From assembly GCA_007750655.1 (NCBI GenBank), contig CP036290.1:4890744-4954743 (forward strand): a stretch of DNA of 64,000 nt. Reading direction: 5' to 3'. Position 1 is the first letter of the stretch; every line of letters starts with the position of its first letter. The notes below the pieces were generated by a model that saw only the letters and a list, made by a program, of their open reading frames with translations, was not told where the DNA came from and ran no database searches. Of this stretch, positions 25,627-35,313 are shown in pieces. A program made the position numbers and the translations under genes. The stretch is from Rohdeia mirabilis. Lineage in GTDB: Bacteria > Planctomycetota > UBA1135 > GCA-002686595.

Positions 25627-26341
25627 CCCCAACATCGCCCAGCTCGAGGCGGTCGCAGAACGGCTCGGCGGCCTGCTCGACGAGGTCGTCCTCGTCGGGG
25701 GTACGGCGGTCGGGCTCCTCATCACCGACTCGGCAGCGGAGTCGGCGCGAGCGACGTACGACGTGGACGTGATCGTCGAGGCCGCGAGCTACGTGGAGTA
25801 CGCCAGGATCGAAGCACGACTCTGCTCGCTGGGCTTCGTCCAGCCGGGACGCGCGAGCGATCCGATCTGCCGCTGGAAGCACGGCGAGAAGCCGGACGAG
25901 CTCACGCTCGACCTCATGCCACTGGACGAGAACATTCTCGGGTTCAGCAACCCCTGGTACCCGTCGGCCTTCGCGCACGCCACCCCGTTCGAGCTGCCCT
26001 CCGGCCGCCGACTGCGCCACGTGGACGCGCCGCACTTCTTGGCGACGAAACTCGAGGCCTACGCCGGGCGCGGTCAGGACGATCCGCTCACGAGCCACGA
26101 TCTCGAGGACCTCGTCCGGGTGGTCGATGGACGGCCGGAGTTGCTCGACGAGATGCGAGCGAGCAGGAGCGACCTACGCCGCGCGGTCGGGAAGAATCTG
26201 GCTCCAGTCCTCGCTGACCGCTACTTCGTCGAAGCGCTTCCTGGCTACTTCGAAGACGCGAGTGTCGAGCGGTCGAAGCGGATCATCGACGTGCTCGAAC
26301 AGCTCGTCGCCGCGGGAGACCGAGTCACCTCGACCGACTGA
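25610..26341 (+). CDS. nucleotidyltransferase toxin-like protein
   Basis: 243 residues. The DNA-polymerase-beta nucleotidyltransferase signature is visible: VVLVGGTAVGLLITDS (GG-T/S loop) followed by TYDVDVIVEA, where the two Asp are metal ligands, and a third Asp in LTLDLMPLD. HDLEDLVRVVDGR is the helical lid seen in AbiEii/MenT-like and DUF6036 proteins. Such toxins add nucleotides to tRNA or other targets and act in phage abortive infection. It follows and overlaps the winged-helix gene. The family is fairly clear; the target is unknown. Confidence 0.8.
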   Translation: MTHPADPNIAQLEAVAERLGGLLDEVVLVGGTAVGLLITDSAAESARATYDVDVIVEAASYVEYARIEARLCSLGFVQPGRASDPICRWKHGEKPDELTLDLMPLDENILGFSNPWYPSAFAHATPFELPSGRRLRHVDAPHFLATKLEAYAGRGQDDPLTSHDLEDLVRVVDGRPELLDEMRASRSDLRRAVGKNLAPVLADRYFVEALPGYFEDASVERSKRIIDVLEQLVAAGDRVTSTD

Positions 26342-26482
26342 GACGCTGCAGCGACGCCACCCGGCAGCCCGGCCAACTCCACCCGGCGCCGGCCACGCCG
26401 AGCCCGACCGACCGCCCCCCATCGGCCACTCGTCGCCGCCGTGCTGCGTGCGAACCGCCCCCGCCGCGCCACACTGCACCCC

Positions 26483-27514
<1,032 letters not shown>

Positions 27515-27527
27515 CGTACCGAGATAC

Positions 27528-27823
27528 GGAGTCAGACCCCACTTCGTCGGTCGACCAACACAAAGTGCCGCACGAGACGTGCTGAACGAGTCAGCCCCTC
27601 GTCCACGACCGCAACGACGGATGTCGGCCGCCGAGGCCGTCGAGGCGCCCCGGACGTGTGGCTCGAGGACGTCCGGGCCACGCTCGATCTGGCGAGCCAC
27701 TCTCTCGCCCCCGGGTCACCAGCGAACCCAGGCCGGCGTGCGGCCGGAAGTGGCCGGGGTGGGCGCGGCTCGGATTCGTGCGGCACCTCCTGTCGGTCGA
27801 CCGACGAAGTGGGGTCCGACTCC
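27528..27823. repeat. MITE-like element with 48-bp terminal inverted repeats
   Basis: Arms 27528-27575 and 27776-27823 match as reverse complements at 43 of 48 positions and enclose 200 bp with no gene. The outer ends carry the GGAGTCNGACCCC motif (27528-27540 and the reverse at 27811-27823), which resembles REP/RAYT-associated sequences. It fills the 377-bp gap between the arsenite exporter and the next gene. No transposase is present. Confidence 0.7.
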
Positions 27824-27891
27824 CTGTCGCGGCTCCGTGCCGAGTCCATCACCTAAGGTGGAGCGCCCCACCACCCCCACGGGAACTCGCC

Positions 27892-29853
27892 ATGGACAAG
27901 CCCACCTCGCCGTCGTTCCTCCCGCTCGCCCTCGTGCTCGTGCTGCTCGCGCTCGTCGTGGGCGGCGCGATCTTCCTGTTCGGCGAGGGTGCGCTGCCAC
28001 AGGAGATCGAGGCGAAGCTCGCCGTCGAGGCCGAACGAGCACGCGCGCTCGAAGCGGTGGAGCTCGCCCAGGCCGCCGAAAGGGCCGAACGCGAGTCGCG
28101 AGCGAGCGTCGCGGAGTCGAGCGCTGCTCCGATCCAGACCGAGGAGGCCGCGACGGAGAACGACCCCGAGCCGAGCGGCGTGCTCGTCCGTCTCGACGTC
28201 GACGCGTGCCCGTGGCTCGATCGCACGTGGTTCGGCACCGTCCTGTGGAAGGGCGCGGGGCTCGAAGCGACGGAGCACGAGATCGCCGACTCCGCCTTCC
28301 TGCTTCCGAGTGAGCCGCGCGCGCTGGAGGAGTTCCTGAGCATCGAGTGCGCGGGCCTCCTCGCGGTCGCGTACGAACTCGCGAGCGCCGAGGACGCGCC
28401 CGCCATCGCGCACGACGGAGCTGCGCCACGAGTCCCCGACCTGGTGCTGCGCGCGCGAGTGGATCGCGGCGCACTCCTCGTCTGGGCCGACGGCGTGCCG
28501 TTCGCCGAGCGCACAGAAGTCAGCGTCGCGTTCGGCGGATCGATGGCACCGCCGTCGCGCGCGACGTACTCGTTCGGCCGCGACTACGGCCTGGCCGAGG
28601 CGCGCTCCAGCCTCGTGCTGCCCCTCGAACTTCCCCGCGCGGCCGTGGAGAAGTCGGTCTGGGTCGGTGCGCCGGGCAAGGAGTGGCGCTCGTTCCCCGT
28701 CGCGCCGAACGCGTCACAGGTCGAGGTCAGGCTCGCGAGCGCGGCGAGCGTCCGCGTCCGGCACGACGGGCCGACGGAGCCGACCAGTTACGTGGTGACC
28801 ACGACCTACCCGTCCGGCGACACGCAGCGCGTGCCGATCACGAACGACGAGCCCGTCGTCGTGTCCGAACTCGCCGCCGCGTCGACGCGGATCTGGATCG
28901 AACAGCGCGAGGACGAGCCGCTCTCGCGCATCGAGCGGCGCCAGCTGGCGGCCGGCGAGGAGGCGCTCGTCGACCTGCGCGCGGAGTCCGCGCTCGACGG
29001 TCGCGGCGGCGTGCGGATCACGCTCAGCGCGGACCGGAAGACGCTCGGTCTCGCGCGTGACGAGCTTGAAGTGCGAATCTCGCGTCGCACGTCGCCCGAG
29101 TCCGAGTTCCCCTGGGAGCACTACGCGATGTTCGAACCCGAGCTGGTCGCTGGAGAGACGTTCGTTCGCGAGATCCTCGGGCTGGATCCGGCGCTCCACC
29201 GCATCGAGGTCGATCCGTTCGGCGCGGGTGCGGTGGTCGAGGTCGAGGCGGGCGTCGTGAAGGACGTCGAGATCCCGCTCGACACGCTCGGCTTCGTCGA
29301 GTTCGTCCTGCCCGAGGGCGTCGCGGGGAGCGGCGGCTACGTGAGCCTCTCGACGACCGAGGAGGCCTTCGAGGATCGACGCCACGTCTCGTTCAACTTC
29401 GAGGACGCCGCTCGGAGTGGCGCCAGCCCGGTGGCCCGCGGCACGTACACCGCGAGCGTGCGCTTCTTCGGGTCGGACGACGCGCCCGAACTCGCGAGCG
29501 AGCCGTTCGTGGTCGAGACGGGCGAGACGACCACCGTCGAGCTCGTGCCGCGCCGCACCGCGAAGCTGAGGGTCACCGCCGTGGACGCGGACACGGGCGA
29601 ACCGGTCGCGCTCGACCTCGACTTCTGGGTCGGCGTGCGGATCGACGACGTGGAGACGGGCGAGCCCGTGCGTGGCATGACGTCGTTCGCGGGCAGTGGC
29701 GACACGTACACGGGTACCGAGAGCGAGCTGCCGTGGACCGAAGGTGCCGTGCGCCTCGTCCCGCCCGAGTCGCCGTTCTTCGACTTCGAGCCGCTCGAGC
29801 CGTTCTTCCTCTCCGAGGACACCGAGGTGATGCTGCGCGCCCGCGCCAAGTGA
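27892..29853 (+). CDS. membrane-anchored extracytoplasmic protein of unknown function
   Basis: 653 residues from ATG 27892. One N-terminal helix (FLPLALVLVLLALVVGGAIFLF) anchors the protein. A charged Ala/Glu coiled-coil (EAKLAVEAERARALEAVELA) follows. The remainder is beta-rich with many short Ser/Thr/Val strands and repeats of E-V-R-L-type pairs, like stacked carboxypeptidase-regulatory/Ig-like domains (ETTTVELVPRRTAKLRVTAV, VDADTGEPVALDLDF). No catalytic motif is seen. Such proteins are common in planctomycete genomes and may face the periplasm. Confidence 0.7.
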   Translation: MDKPTSPSFLPLALVLVLLALVVGGAIFLFGEGALPQEIEAKLAVEAERARALEAVELAQAAERAERESRASVAESSAAPIQTEEAATENDPEPSGVLVRLDVDACPWLDRTWFGTVLWKGAGLEATEHEIADSAFLLPSEPRALEEFLSIECAGLLAVAYELASAEDAPAIAHDGAAPRVPDLVLRARVDRGALLVWADGVPFAERTEVSVAFGGSMAPPSRATYSFGRDYGLAEARSSLVLPLELPRAAVEKSVWVGAPGKEWRSFPVAPNASQVEVRLASAASVRVRHDGPTEPTSYVVTTTYPSGDTQRVPITNDEPVVVSELAAASTRIWIEQREDEPLSRIERRQLAAGEEALVDLRAESALDGRGGVRITLSADRKTLGLARDELEVRISRRTSPESEFPWEHYAMFEPELVAGETFVREILGLDPALHRIEVDPFGAGAVVEVEAGVVKDVEIPLDTLGFVEFVLPEGVAGSGGYVSLSTTEEAFEDRRHVSFNFEDAARSGASPVARGTYTASVRFFGSDDAPELASEPFVVETGETTTVELVPRRTAKLRVTAVDADTGEPVALDLDFWVGVRIDDVETGEPVRGMTSFAGSGDTYTGTESELPWTEGAVRLVPPESPFFDFEPLEPFFLSEDTEVMLRARAK

Positions 29854-30125
29854 GGGTGGGCGAGTGAGCGGGGCCGAGTGAGCGCGGACCGCTCGCTGCC
29901 GTTGGCCGCCGCCGCGGGCCGAGGGTCGTCAGCTGGAACGAGCTCGATCGATGAACGACGCGGTCTCGAGCCCCACGGTCGAAGGTGGAGCGAGTCGGTC
30001 GCCCCAGGGTCGCGTGCCCGAGCGACGGACGCGTGCGCTACGTCGATCTCGAGGACTGGCGCGCAGAACTCGCGTGGAGCTCGCGTGGCTCGGCGACCCC
30101 GTGGCGTGACGTCGCCGTCCCCCCC

Positions 30126-33100
30126 TCACCCCCCGAGCAGCGCCCGCAGGTCCTCGCGCGTGACCGCTCCCGCACCCGACGCGGCGCCGTCCATCAAGCT
30201 CGCGGCCAGCTCGCGCTTCGAGTCCTGCAACTCGAGCACCCGCGACTCGATCGTGTCGCGCGCGACGATGCGGTAGGCGTGCACGGGGCGCGTGCGGCCG
30301 ATGCGGTGGGCGCGGTCGATCGCCTGGGCCTCGGCGGCCGGATTCCACCAGGGATCGAGCAGGAACACGTAGTCCGCGGCCGTCAGGTTCAGTCCCGTGC
30401 CGCCCGCCTTGAGGCTGACGAGGAAGAGCGGAACCGTCGGGTCCGTCTGGAAACGCTCGACGCACGCCTTGCGATCGCGCGTCTTGCCGGTGAGCGTCTC
30501 GAACTCGAGCTCGGCGTGGTCGAGACGCTGCGCCACCAACTCGAGCAGCGACGTGAACTGCGAGAACACCACCGCCTTGTGCCCCTCGGACACGAGTTCG
30601 GTCAGCATCGGAATCAGCTCGTCGAGCTTGCCGGAGGGATCCAGCGCCCGCTTCGGGTCGACGAGTCCTGGGTGGCAGGCGAGCTGGCGCAGCCGCAGGA
30701 GCGCGGTCAGCACCAACATCGTGTCGAGCGGCGCGCCGCCGTCCGTGCCCTCCGCACCGAGCATCTGCGCGCGGAAGAACGCCGCCGCCTCGTCGTAGGC
30801 GCGGCGCTGTTTCGGCGGCAGCGTGACCTGCACGATCTGCTCGGTCTTCTCGGGCAGATCGGTCAGGACCTGCTCCTTCGTCCGGCGCAGGAAGAAGGGC
30901 CTGATCGCGCGTCCGATCGCGCGCACGCGCGCCCGACTCCGGGCCTCCGCGTCGTCCTCGGGCGCCGCGCTCTCCGCCCCCTTGCCGCCGATCTGCGTGG
31001 CCGCGTCGAACGCCTTGCCGGTCAACAGGCGCCGGAACGCGGGCACCGACCCGAGCATCCCCGGGTTCAGGAACTCGAACAGCGCCCACAGCTCTTCGAT
31101 GCGGTTCTCGACGGGCGTTCCGGAGAGCGCCACCCGCTGTCGCGCCTCGAGCAACCGCACGGCCTTCGACGCCTGGCTGCTCTCGTTCTTGATCGCCTGC
31201 GCCTCGTCGAGCACGACCGCGTCGAACCCTTGGTCCTCGAACAGTGCGATGTCGCTGCGCAGCGTGCCGTAGGTCGTCACGACCAGATCGGCGCCGAACG
31301 TCCGGTCGATCTCGCGCTTGCGTTTCGACCCGTGGTGCAGCGCGACGCGCATCTTCGGCGTGAAGCGAGCAGCCTCGTCCTTCCAGTTGAAGAGCAGCGA
31401 GCGCGGCACGACCACGAGCGACGGGCGGCGCGCTTCGCCCGCGGCCGGCCGACGCTTGCGCCGCGCTTCCAGCCACGCGAGCACCTGCACCGTCTTGCCG
31501 AGCCCCATGTCGTCGGCCAGACACCCACCGATCCCGAGCCGTTCGAGGTGCGCGAACCACCCCAGGCCCTCGCGCTGGTAGCCGCGCAGCTCGCCCTCGA
31601 ACGACGCGGGCGGGTCCTTGGGCAGCACGCTCTCGAAGCGCTCGAGCCGTTCGACGAAGCGTCGGAACTCGGCATCGGCGTCGACCGGACCGCGCGCCGA
31701 CAACAGCGCGTCGATCAACCACCCCTGCTCGCGCCGAAAGCGCAGCGTGCCGTCGGGGTTCTCGCGACCGTGCTCGAGCCACTCCCAACTCGCGAGCCAG
31801 TTCGCGGGCAACAGACCGCGCGATCCGTCGCCGAGCTCGATCCAGGTCTCGCCCGTGCGAGCCGCGCGCAGCACGTCGGGCAGCGGCACCTCGACGCCGT
31901 CGAAGCGCACCGCTCCGGTCACCCCGAACCAGTCGAGGCCGCTCGACACGCTGGCCGTACTCGACGAGTGGGAGCGAACGAGCTGTCCCTCGGCCTCGAC
32001 CGTCCATCCCAGATCGATCAAGCTCTGCACGAGCCCGTCGAAGTTCCGGCGCACGACGCACCCGGTCTCGTCCTCGTCGACCAACGCGTCCGGCAACGGC
32101 TCCATCCCGTTCGCGAAGGCCTCGTCGAGACGCGCCGACTCGGCCGCGAGATCGCGTTCGTAGCGCGCGTCCTCCGACACGAGCACGCGCGTCGCGAAGT
32201 CGTGGGCTCCGACCTCGCGCCCGCCGTACGCGAACACGACGTCGCACGGCAACTTGCCCCGCGGCCACCAGCGCCGCGGCCCGTCCACGCGCAGGATCGG
32301 GTGCGGCACACAGTTCGTGATCGGCGGCAGGTCGACGCCGGCGAGGCGCGTGCCCATCGACTCCGCGAACGCGACCAGGGCTTCGCGCACCTCGGGCGTC
32401 TCGTCCAGTTCGATCCCGCCCTTCAGGACGAGCCGCTCCCAGATCTCGTCGGCGCCGTCGGTCTCGATCGGGACGAGTCGGTACCCGTCGACGAGCGCCC
32501 AACCGAACGAGAGGAGCACCGTTTCGGGGGTGGGGTCCGAGGCAGCTTCGCGAGTGGCGACGGGTGCAGCGAGCGACGCCTGCGTGGCCTCCGAGTCGGA
32601 TCCGGCGGAGGCTGCTGCGGTGGGAACGACCGGGGAGGCGACCGGAGACGCGACCGGAGACGCGACCGGGGCTGCGGCTGTGGCCGGATCGGTCGACGGT
32701 CGGTCGGCGCGCGCGTCGTGCGCGTGTTCGGGATCGGGTTCGAGCGGACGCAGGAAGACCCGATCGCCGCTCGTGCGCGGAACGCGGTCGACACCGTCGC
32801 GGGCGAGCACGGCTTCGAGCCGCCGGCCGTCCCCGTCGACCACCTGCCGCAGGCCGAACACGAACGGCTCGCTCTCGAGCACGAGCGCGCGCGTCGGCCC
32901 GCTCGTTGCGCCCTCTGGATACGGCCCGCGCAGACCCGCACCCGCGGCGAACAGCGCGGCGACCGAACGCAGCGCCTCGTCGTCGATCACGAGGATGCTC
33001 TTCGAACCCACGCCCAGGGAACGAACGCGCCCCCACACGGGGTCGTTGAACACCGTGCGCTCGAGAACGTCCAGCGCGGTGTCGGACGCTTCGCCGAGCA

Positions 33101-33785
33101 GTTCCCCGTCCGCCGCGACGAAGGGCCGCCACGTCCAGGCCTCCGAGCCCTGGGCACCCGCCGCCAGTTCGCGTGCGCGTTCGGGCGCTCGCCGGCCCGG
33201 CTCCGCCACGACGGGCCGCAGCAGGACCCCGTCGAACTCGAGTCCGGTCGGGAGCTCGAGCTGCAGGCTCAGTTCGAGAGGTGCCGTCGGTCCCCGCTCG
33301 ATCGCGTGCCGCCGCGCCGCGAACTCGACCAGCGAGTGCAGCTCGCGCAGTCGGTGCCGAGCCTCGTCGGACGCGCGCTCGGCCGCCGTCCGCGGCGGCG
33401 CGTGCGACGTGCCGCCCCAGTCGTCGCTCGCGGGCGCTGCAGACGCGTCGAACGGCTCGTCCACGCTCGGCGTGTCGAGCACGGCGAGCAGCACCGCGTA
33501 CTCGTGCTTGCAGTCGCCGTAGCGGCTGCGCGCGGGACAGTCGCAGTCGTGCTCGAGCGGCCGCGCGGGGTCGCCCGCCTTCGGCACGACGAGTTCCACG
33601 CTGTAGATCTGCGTGCCGGCCACACGGGCCCGATAGATCTGTCCGTCACGCGTCAGCCCGAGCACCGCCCCGTCCGCGAAGTACGCGCGACCGCGGAAGC
33701 GCGACCCCTCGGAGAAGATCGCGTCGTAGGGCGTCCCCGCTCGCCCGGGCCCTACCTCGCCCCACTTCGACCCGTCGCGCGACAT
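30126..33785 (-). CDS. SWIM zinc-finger SNF2-family DNA translocase
   Basis: 1,219 residues from ATG 33785. A SWIM zinc finger is visible near residue 85 (CDCPARSRYGDCKHEYAVLL, with the Cys-x-Cys...Cys-x-His ligands). The Swi2/Snf2 motor starts with motif I ADDMGLGKTVQVLAW (Lys about 764), motif II VVLDEAQAIKN, motif III SGTPVENRIEELW, and C-terminal VVFSQFTSLLELV, LVSLKAGGTGLNLTAADYV and DRAHRIGRTRPV (motifs IV-VI). The Ala/Ser/Thr-rich middle (about 350-450) is a linker. It is an HepA-like ATPase that remodels protein-DNA or polymerase complexes. All motor motifs are intact. The gene diverges from hemW across 88 bp. Confidence 0.93.
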   Translation of the reverse strand: MSRDGSKWGEVGPGRAGTPYDAIFSEGSRFRGRAYFADGAVLGLTRDGQIYRARVAGTQIYSVELVVPKAGDPARPLEHDCDCPARSRYGDCKHEYAVLLAVLDTPSVDEPFDASAAPASDDWGGTSHAPPRTAAERASDEARHRLRELHSLVEFAARRHAIERGPTAPLELSLQLELPTGLEFDGVLLRPVVAEPGRRAPERARELAAGAQGSEAWTWRPFVAADGELLGEASDTALDVLERTVFNDPVWGRVRSLGVGSKSILVIDDEALRSVAALFAAGAGLRGPYPEGATSGPTRALVLESEPFVFGLRQVVDGDGRRLEAVLARDGVDRVPRTSGDRVFLRPLEPDPEHAHDARADRPSTDPATAAAPVASPVASPVASPVVPTAAASAGSDSEATQASLAAPVATREAASDPTPETVLLSFGWALVDGYRLVPIETDGADEIWERLVLKGGIELDETPEVREALVAFAESMGTRLAGVDLPPITNCVPHPILRVDGPRRWWPRGKLPCDVVFAYGGREVGAHDFATRVLVSEDARYERDLAAESARLDEAFANGMEPLPDALVDEDETGCVVRRNFDGLVQSLIDLGWTVEAEGQLVRSHSSSTASVSSGLDWFGVTGAVRFDGVEVPLPDVLRAARTGETWIELGDGSRGLLPANWLASWEWLEHGRENPDGTLRFRREQGWLIDALLSARGPVDADAEFRRFVERLERFESVLPKDPPASFEGELRGYQREGLGWFAHLERLGIGGCLADDMGLGKTVQVLAWLEARRKRRPAAGEARRPSLVVVPRSLLFNWKDEAARFTPKMRVALHHGSKRKREIDRTFGADLVVTTYGTLRSDIALFEDQGFDAVVLDEAQAIKNESSQASKAVRLLEARQRVALSGTPVENRIEELWALFEFLNPGMLGSVPAFRRLLTGKAFDAATQIGGKGAESAAPEDDAEARSRARVRAIGRAIRPFFLRRTKEQVLTDLPEKTEQIVQVTLPPKQRRAYDEAAAFFRAQMLGAEGTDGGAPLDTMLVLTALLRLRQLACHPGLVDPKRALDPSGKLDELIPMLTELVSEGHKAVVFSQFTSLLELVAQRLDHAELEFETLTGKTRDRKACVERFQTDPTVPLFLVSLKAGGTGLNLTAADYVFLLDPWWNPAAEAQAIDRAHRIGRTRPVHAYRIVARDTIESRVLELQDSKRELAASLMDGAASGAGAVTREDLRALLGG

Positions 33786-33873
33786 GCGGCGCATTGGAGT
33801 ACGAGCGGGACCGGGCGGCAAGCCGTGGGGCGGCGGATCCGCGGACTCGGATTGCGACTACCATCGCGCGCCC

Positions 33874-35130
33874 ATGCCGCTCCAGCCATCCGATCGACGC
33901 GACGCGAGCCCGTCGGGTCACGCCGCGCGGCCCGGCACCGCGCTCTACGTGCACTTCCCCTACTGCGTGGTGAAGTGCACCTACTGCGACTTCTACTCGG
34001 TGCCGGTCGAGCGGCCGAACGGCGCGCGCGAGGACGTGGACGGGGCGCTCGACGGACTGCTCGCAGAAGCGCGACTGCGAGCGCCCCTCGCGCCGCGCAC
34101 GGTCTTCCTGGGTGGCGGGACGCCGTCGCTTCCGAGCGCCGAGCAGATCGGGCGCTTCCTGGACGAGCTCGATTCGATCTGCGGCTTCCGCGCCAGCGCC
34201 GTCGAGGTCACCGCCGAGTGCAACCCCGAGAGCTTGGACGCGGCGAAGGCGGCCGCTCTGCTCGCAGGTGGCGTGACGCGCCTGTCGGTCGGCGTGCAGA
34301 GCCTGCAGCAGAGCGTGCTCGAGCTGTTCGGCCGCGCGCACGACGCCGAACAGGGCCTGCGCGCTCTGGCCGCCGCGCGCGAGGGCGGGGCGACGCGTTT
34401 GTCGGCCGACCTGATCTACGCCGCGCCCGGACTGACGGCCGCCCAGTGGGAAGCGGACCTCGAGCGCGTGGTCGCGGCGGCCGGCGGGCTCGAGCACCTG
34501 TCCGCCTACAACCTCACGTTCGAGGAGGGCACGCGGCTCGAGATGCTGCGGCGGCGCGGCGATCTGGCGCCGCTCGACGAGGACACCGAACTCGCGATGT
34601 TCGAGGCCACGGCGCGAATCGCAGCGGCGGCGGGCATGGAGCGCTACGAGGTCAGCAACTACGCGCGCCCCGGCGAGGCCTGCGAGCACAACCTCGTGTA
34701 CTGGGCGAACGGCGAGTACGTGGGCATCGGTCCGTCGGCCGTGAGCAAGGTCGGCAACGCGCGCTTCGGCAACGTGCGTTCGGTGGACGCGTGGTTGCGA
34801 GCGGTGCAGCGGGCGACGGCGTGCGAGATCGACGCCGGCGCGATCGCCGACTGGAGCGAGGAACCGTCGGCGTTGGCGCGGCTGGGCGAGACCTGGTGGC
34901 TCGGCCTGCGACGCACGATCGGGGTCGATCCGGCCGAGGCGCGCGCGACGGCCGGTTTCGACGACGGTGCCGCGCCCGACCCAGCCGTCCCGATCGCCGA
35001 GCGCATGGTGGGGCACGGCCTGCTCGCGCTCGTGGACGGCCGCTACCGCCTGACCGAGCGCGGCCGTCCGCTGGCCGACGGGGTGGCGAAGGAGTTTCTG
35101 GCGCTCGACCCGCAACCGCCCCGCGATTGA
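33874..35130 (+). CDS. hemW: HemW-like radical SAM protein
   Basis: 418 residues from ATG 33874. The radical SAM cluster HFPYCVVKCTYCDFYS has Cys31, Cys35 and Cys38 in CxxxCxxC spacing. VFLGGGTPSLPSAEQI, TAECNPESL, RLSVGVQSLQQSVLELFGR and LSADLIYAAPG follow as in HemW/CPO-like proteins; the C-terminal HemW wing follows (ACEHNLVYWANGEYVGIG). HemW proteins bind heme and insert it into respiratory enzymes rather than acting as coproporphyrinogen oxidase. A TACCAT box lies 9 nt before the ATG with no Shine-Dalgarno. Confidence 0.9.
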   Translation: MPLQPSDRRDASPSGHAARPGTALYVHFPYCVVKCTYCDFYSVPVERPNGAREDVDGALDGLLAEARLRAPLAPRTVFLGGGTPSLPSAEQIGRFLDELDSICGFRASAVEVTAECNPESLDAAKAAALLAGGVTRLSVGVQSLQQSVLELFGRAHDAEQGLRALAAAREGGATRLSADLIYAAPGLTAAQWEADLERVVAAAGGLEHLSAYNLTFEEGTRLEMLRRRGDLAPLDEDTELAMFEATARIAAAAGMERYEVSNYARPGEACEHNLVYWANGEYVGIGPSAVSKVGNARFGNVRSVDAWLRAVQRATACEIDAGAIADWSEEPSALARLGETWWLGLRRTIGVDPAEARATAGFDDGAAPDPAVPIAERMVGHGLLALVDGRYRLTERGRPLADGVAKEFLALDPQPPRD

Positions 35131-35155
35131 GCGCGTCCTGACGTTTGTTCCCCTT

Positions 35156-35181
35156 GGGCGGGTGGGGGATCGGGACGGTCC
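35156..35181 (+). repeat. copy 1 of a 26-bp GC-rich leader element
   Basis: A 26-bp sequence recurs at 44276-44301 with one mismatch (C/T at position 15). Both copies lie about 130 nt upstream of a gene for an exported protein (35314 and 44431). Confidence 0.6.
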
Positions 35182-35313
35182 TGGGGAGAGCGAGGCCTGG
35201 GGGCGCGAGGCCTGTGCGGGCGGCGGCGCCGAGGCCCGGTTCTCGCGCGTTCACGGACCCCGGCGTAGCTTTGGAGACCCGGATCGTCCTGGCCCGTCCC
35301 CGAACCACCCCCC

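Noticed and set aside
29985..35141. Very long open frame on the plus strand across the SNF2 gene and hemW
   Set aside because: It is an antisense and shifted-frame artefact; the SNF2 and hemW frames have clear domains.
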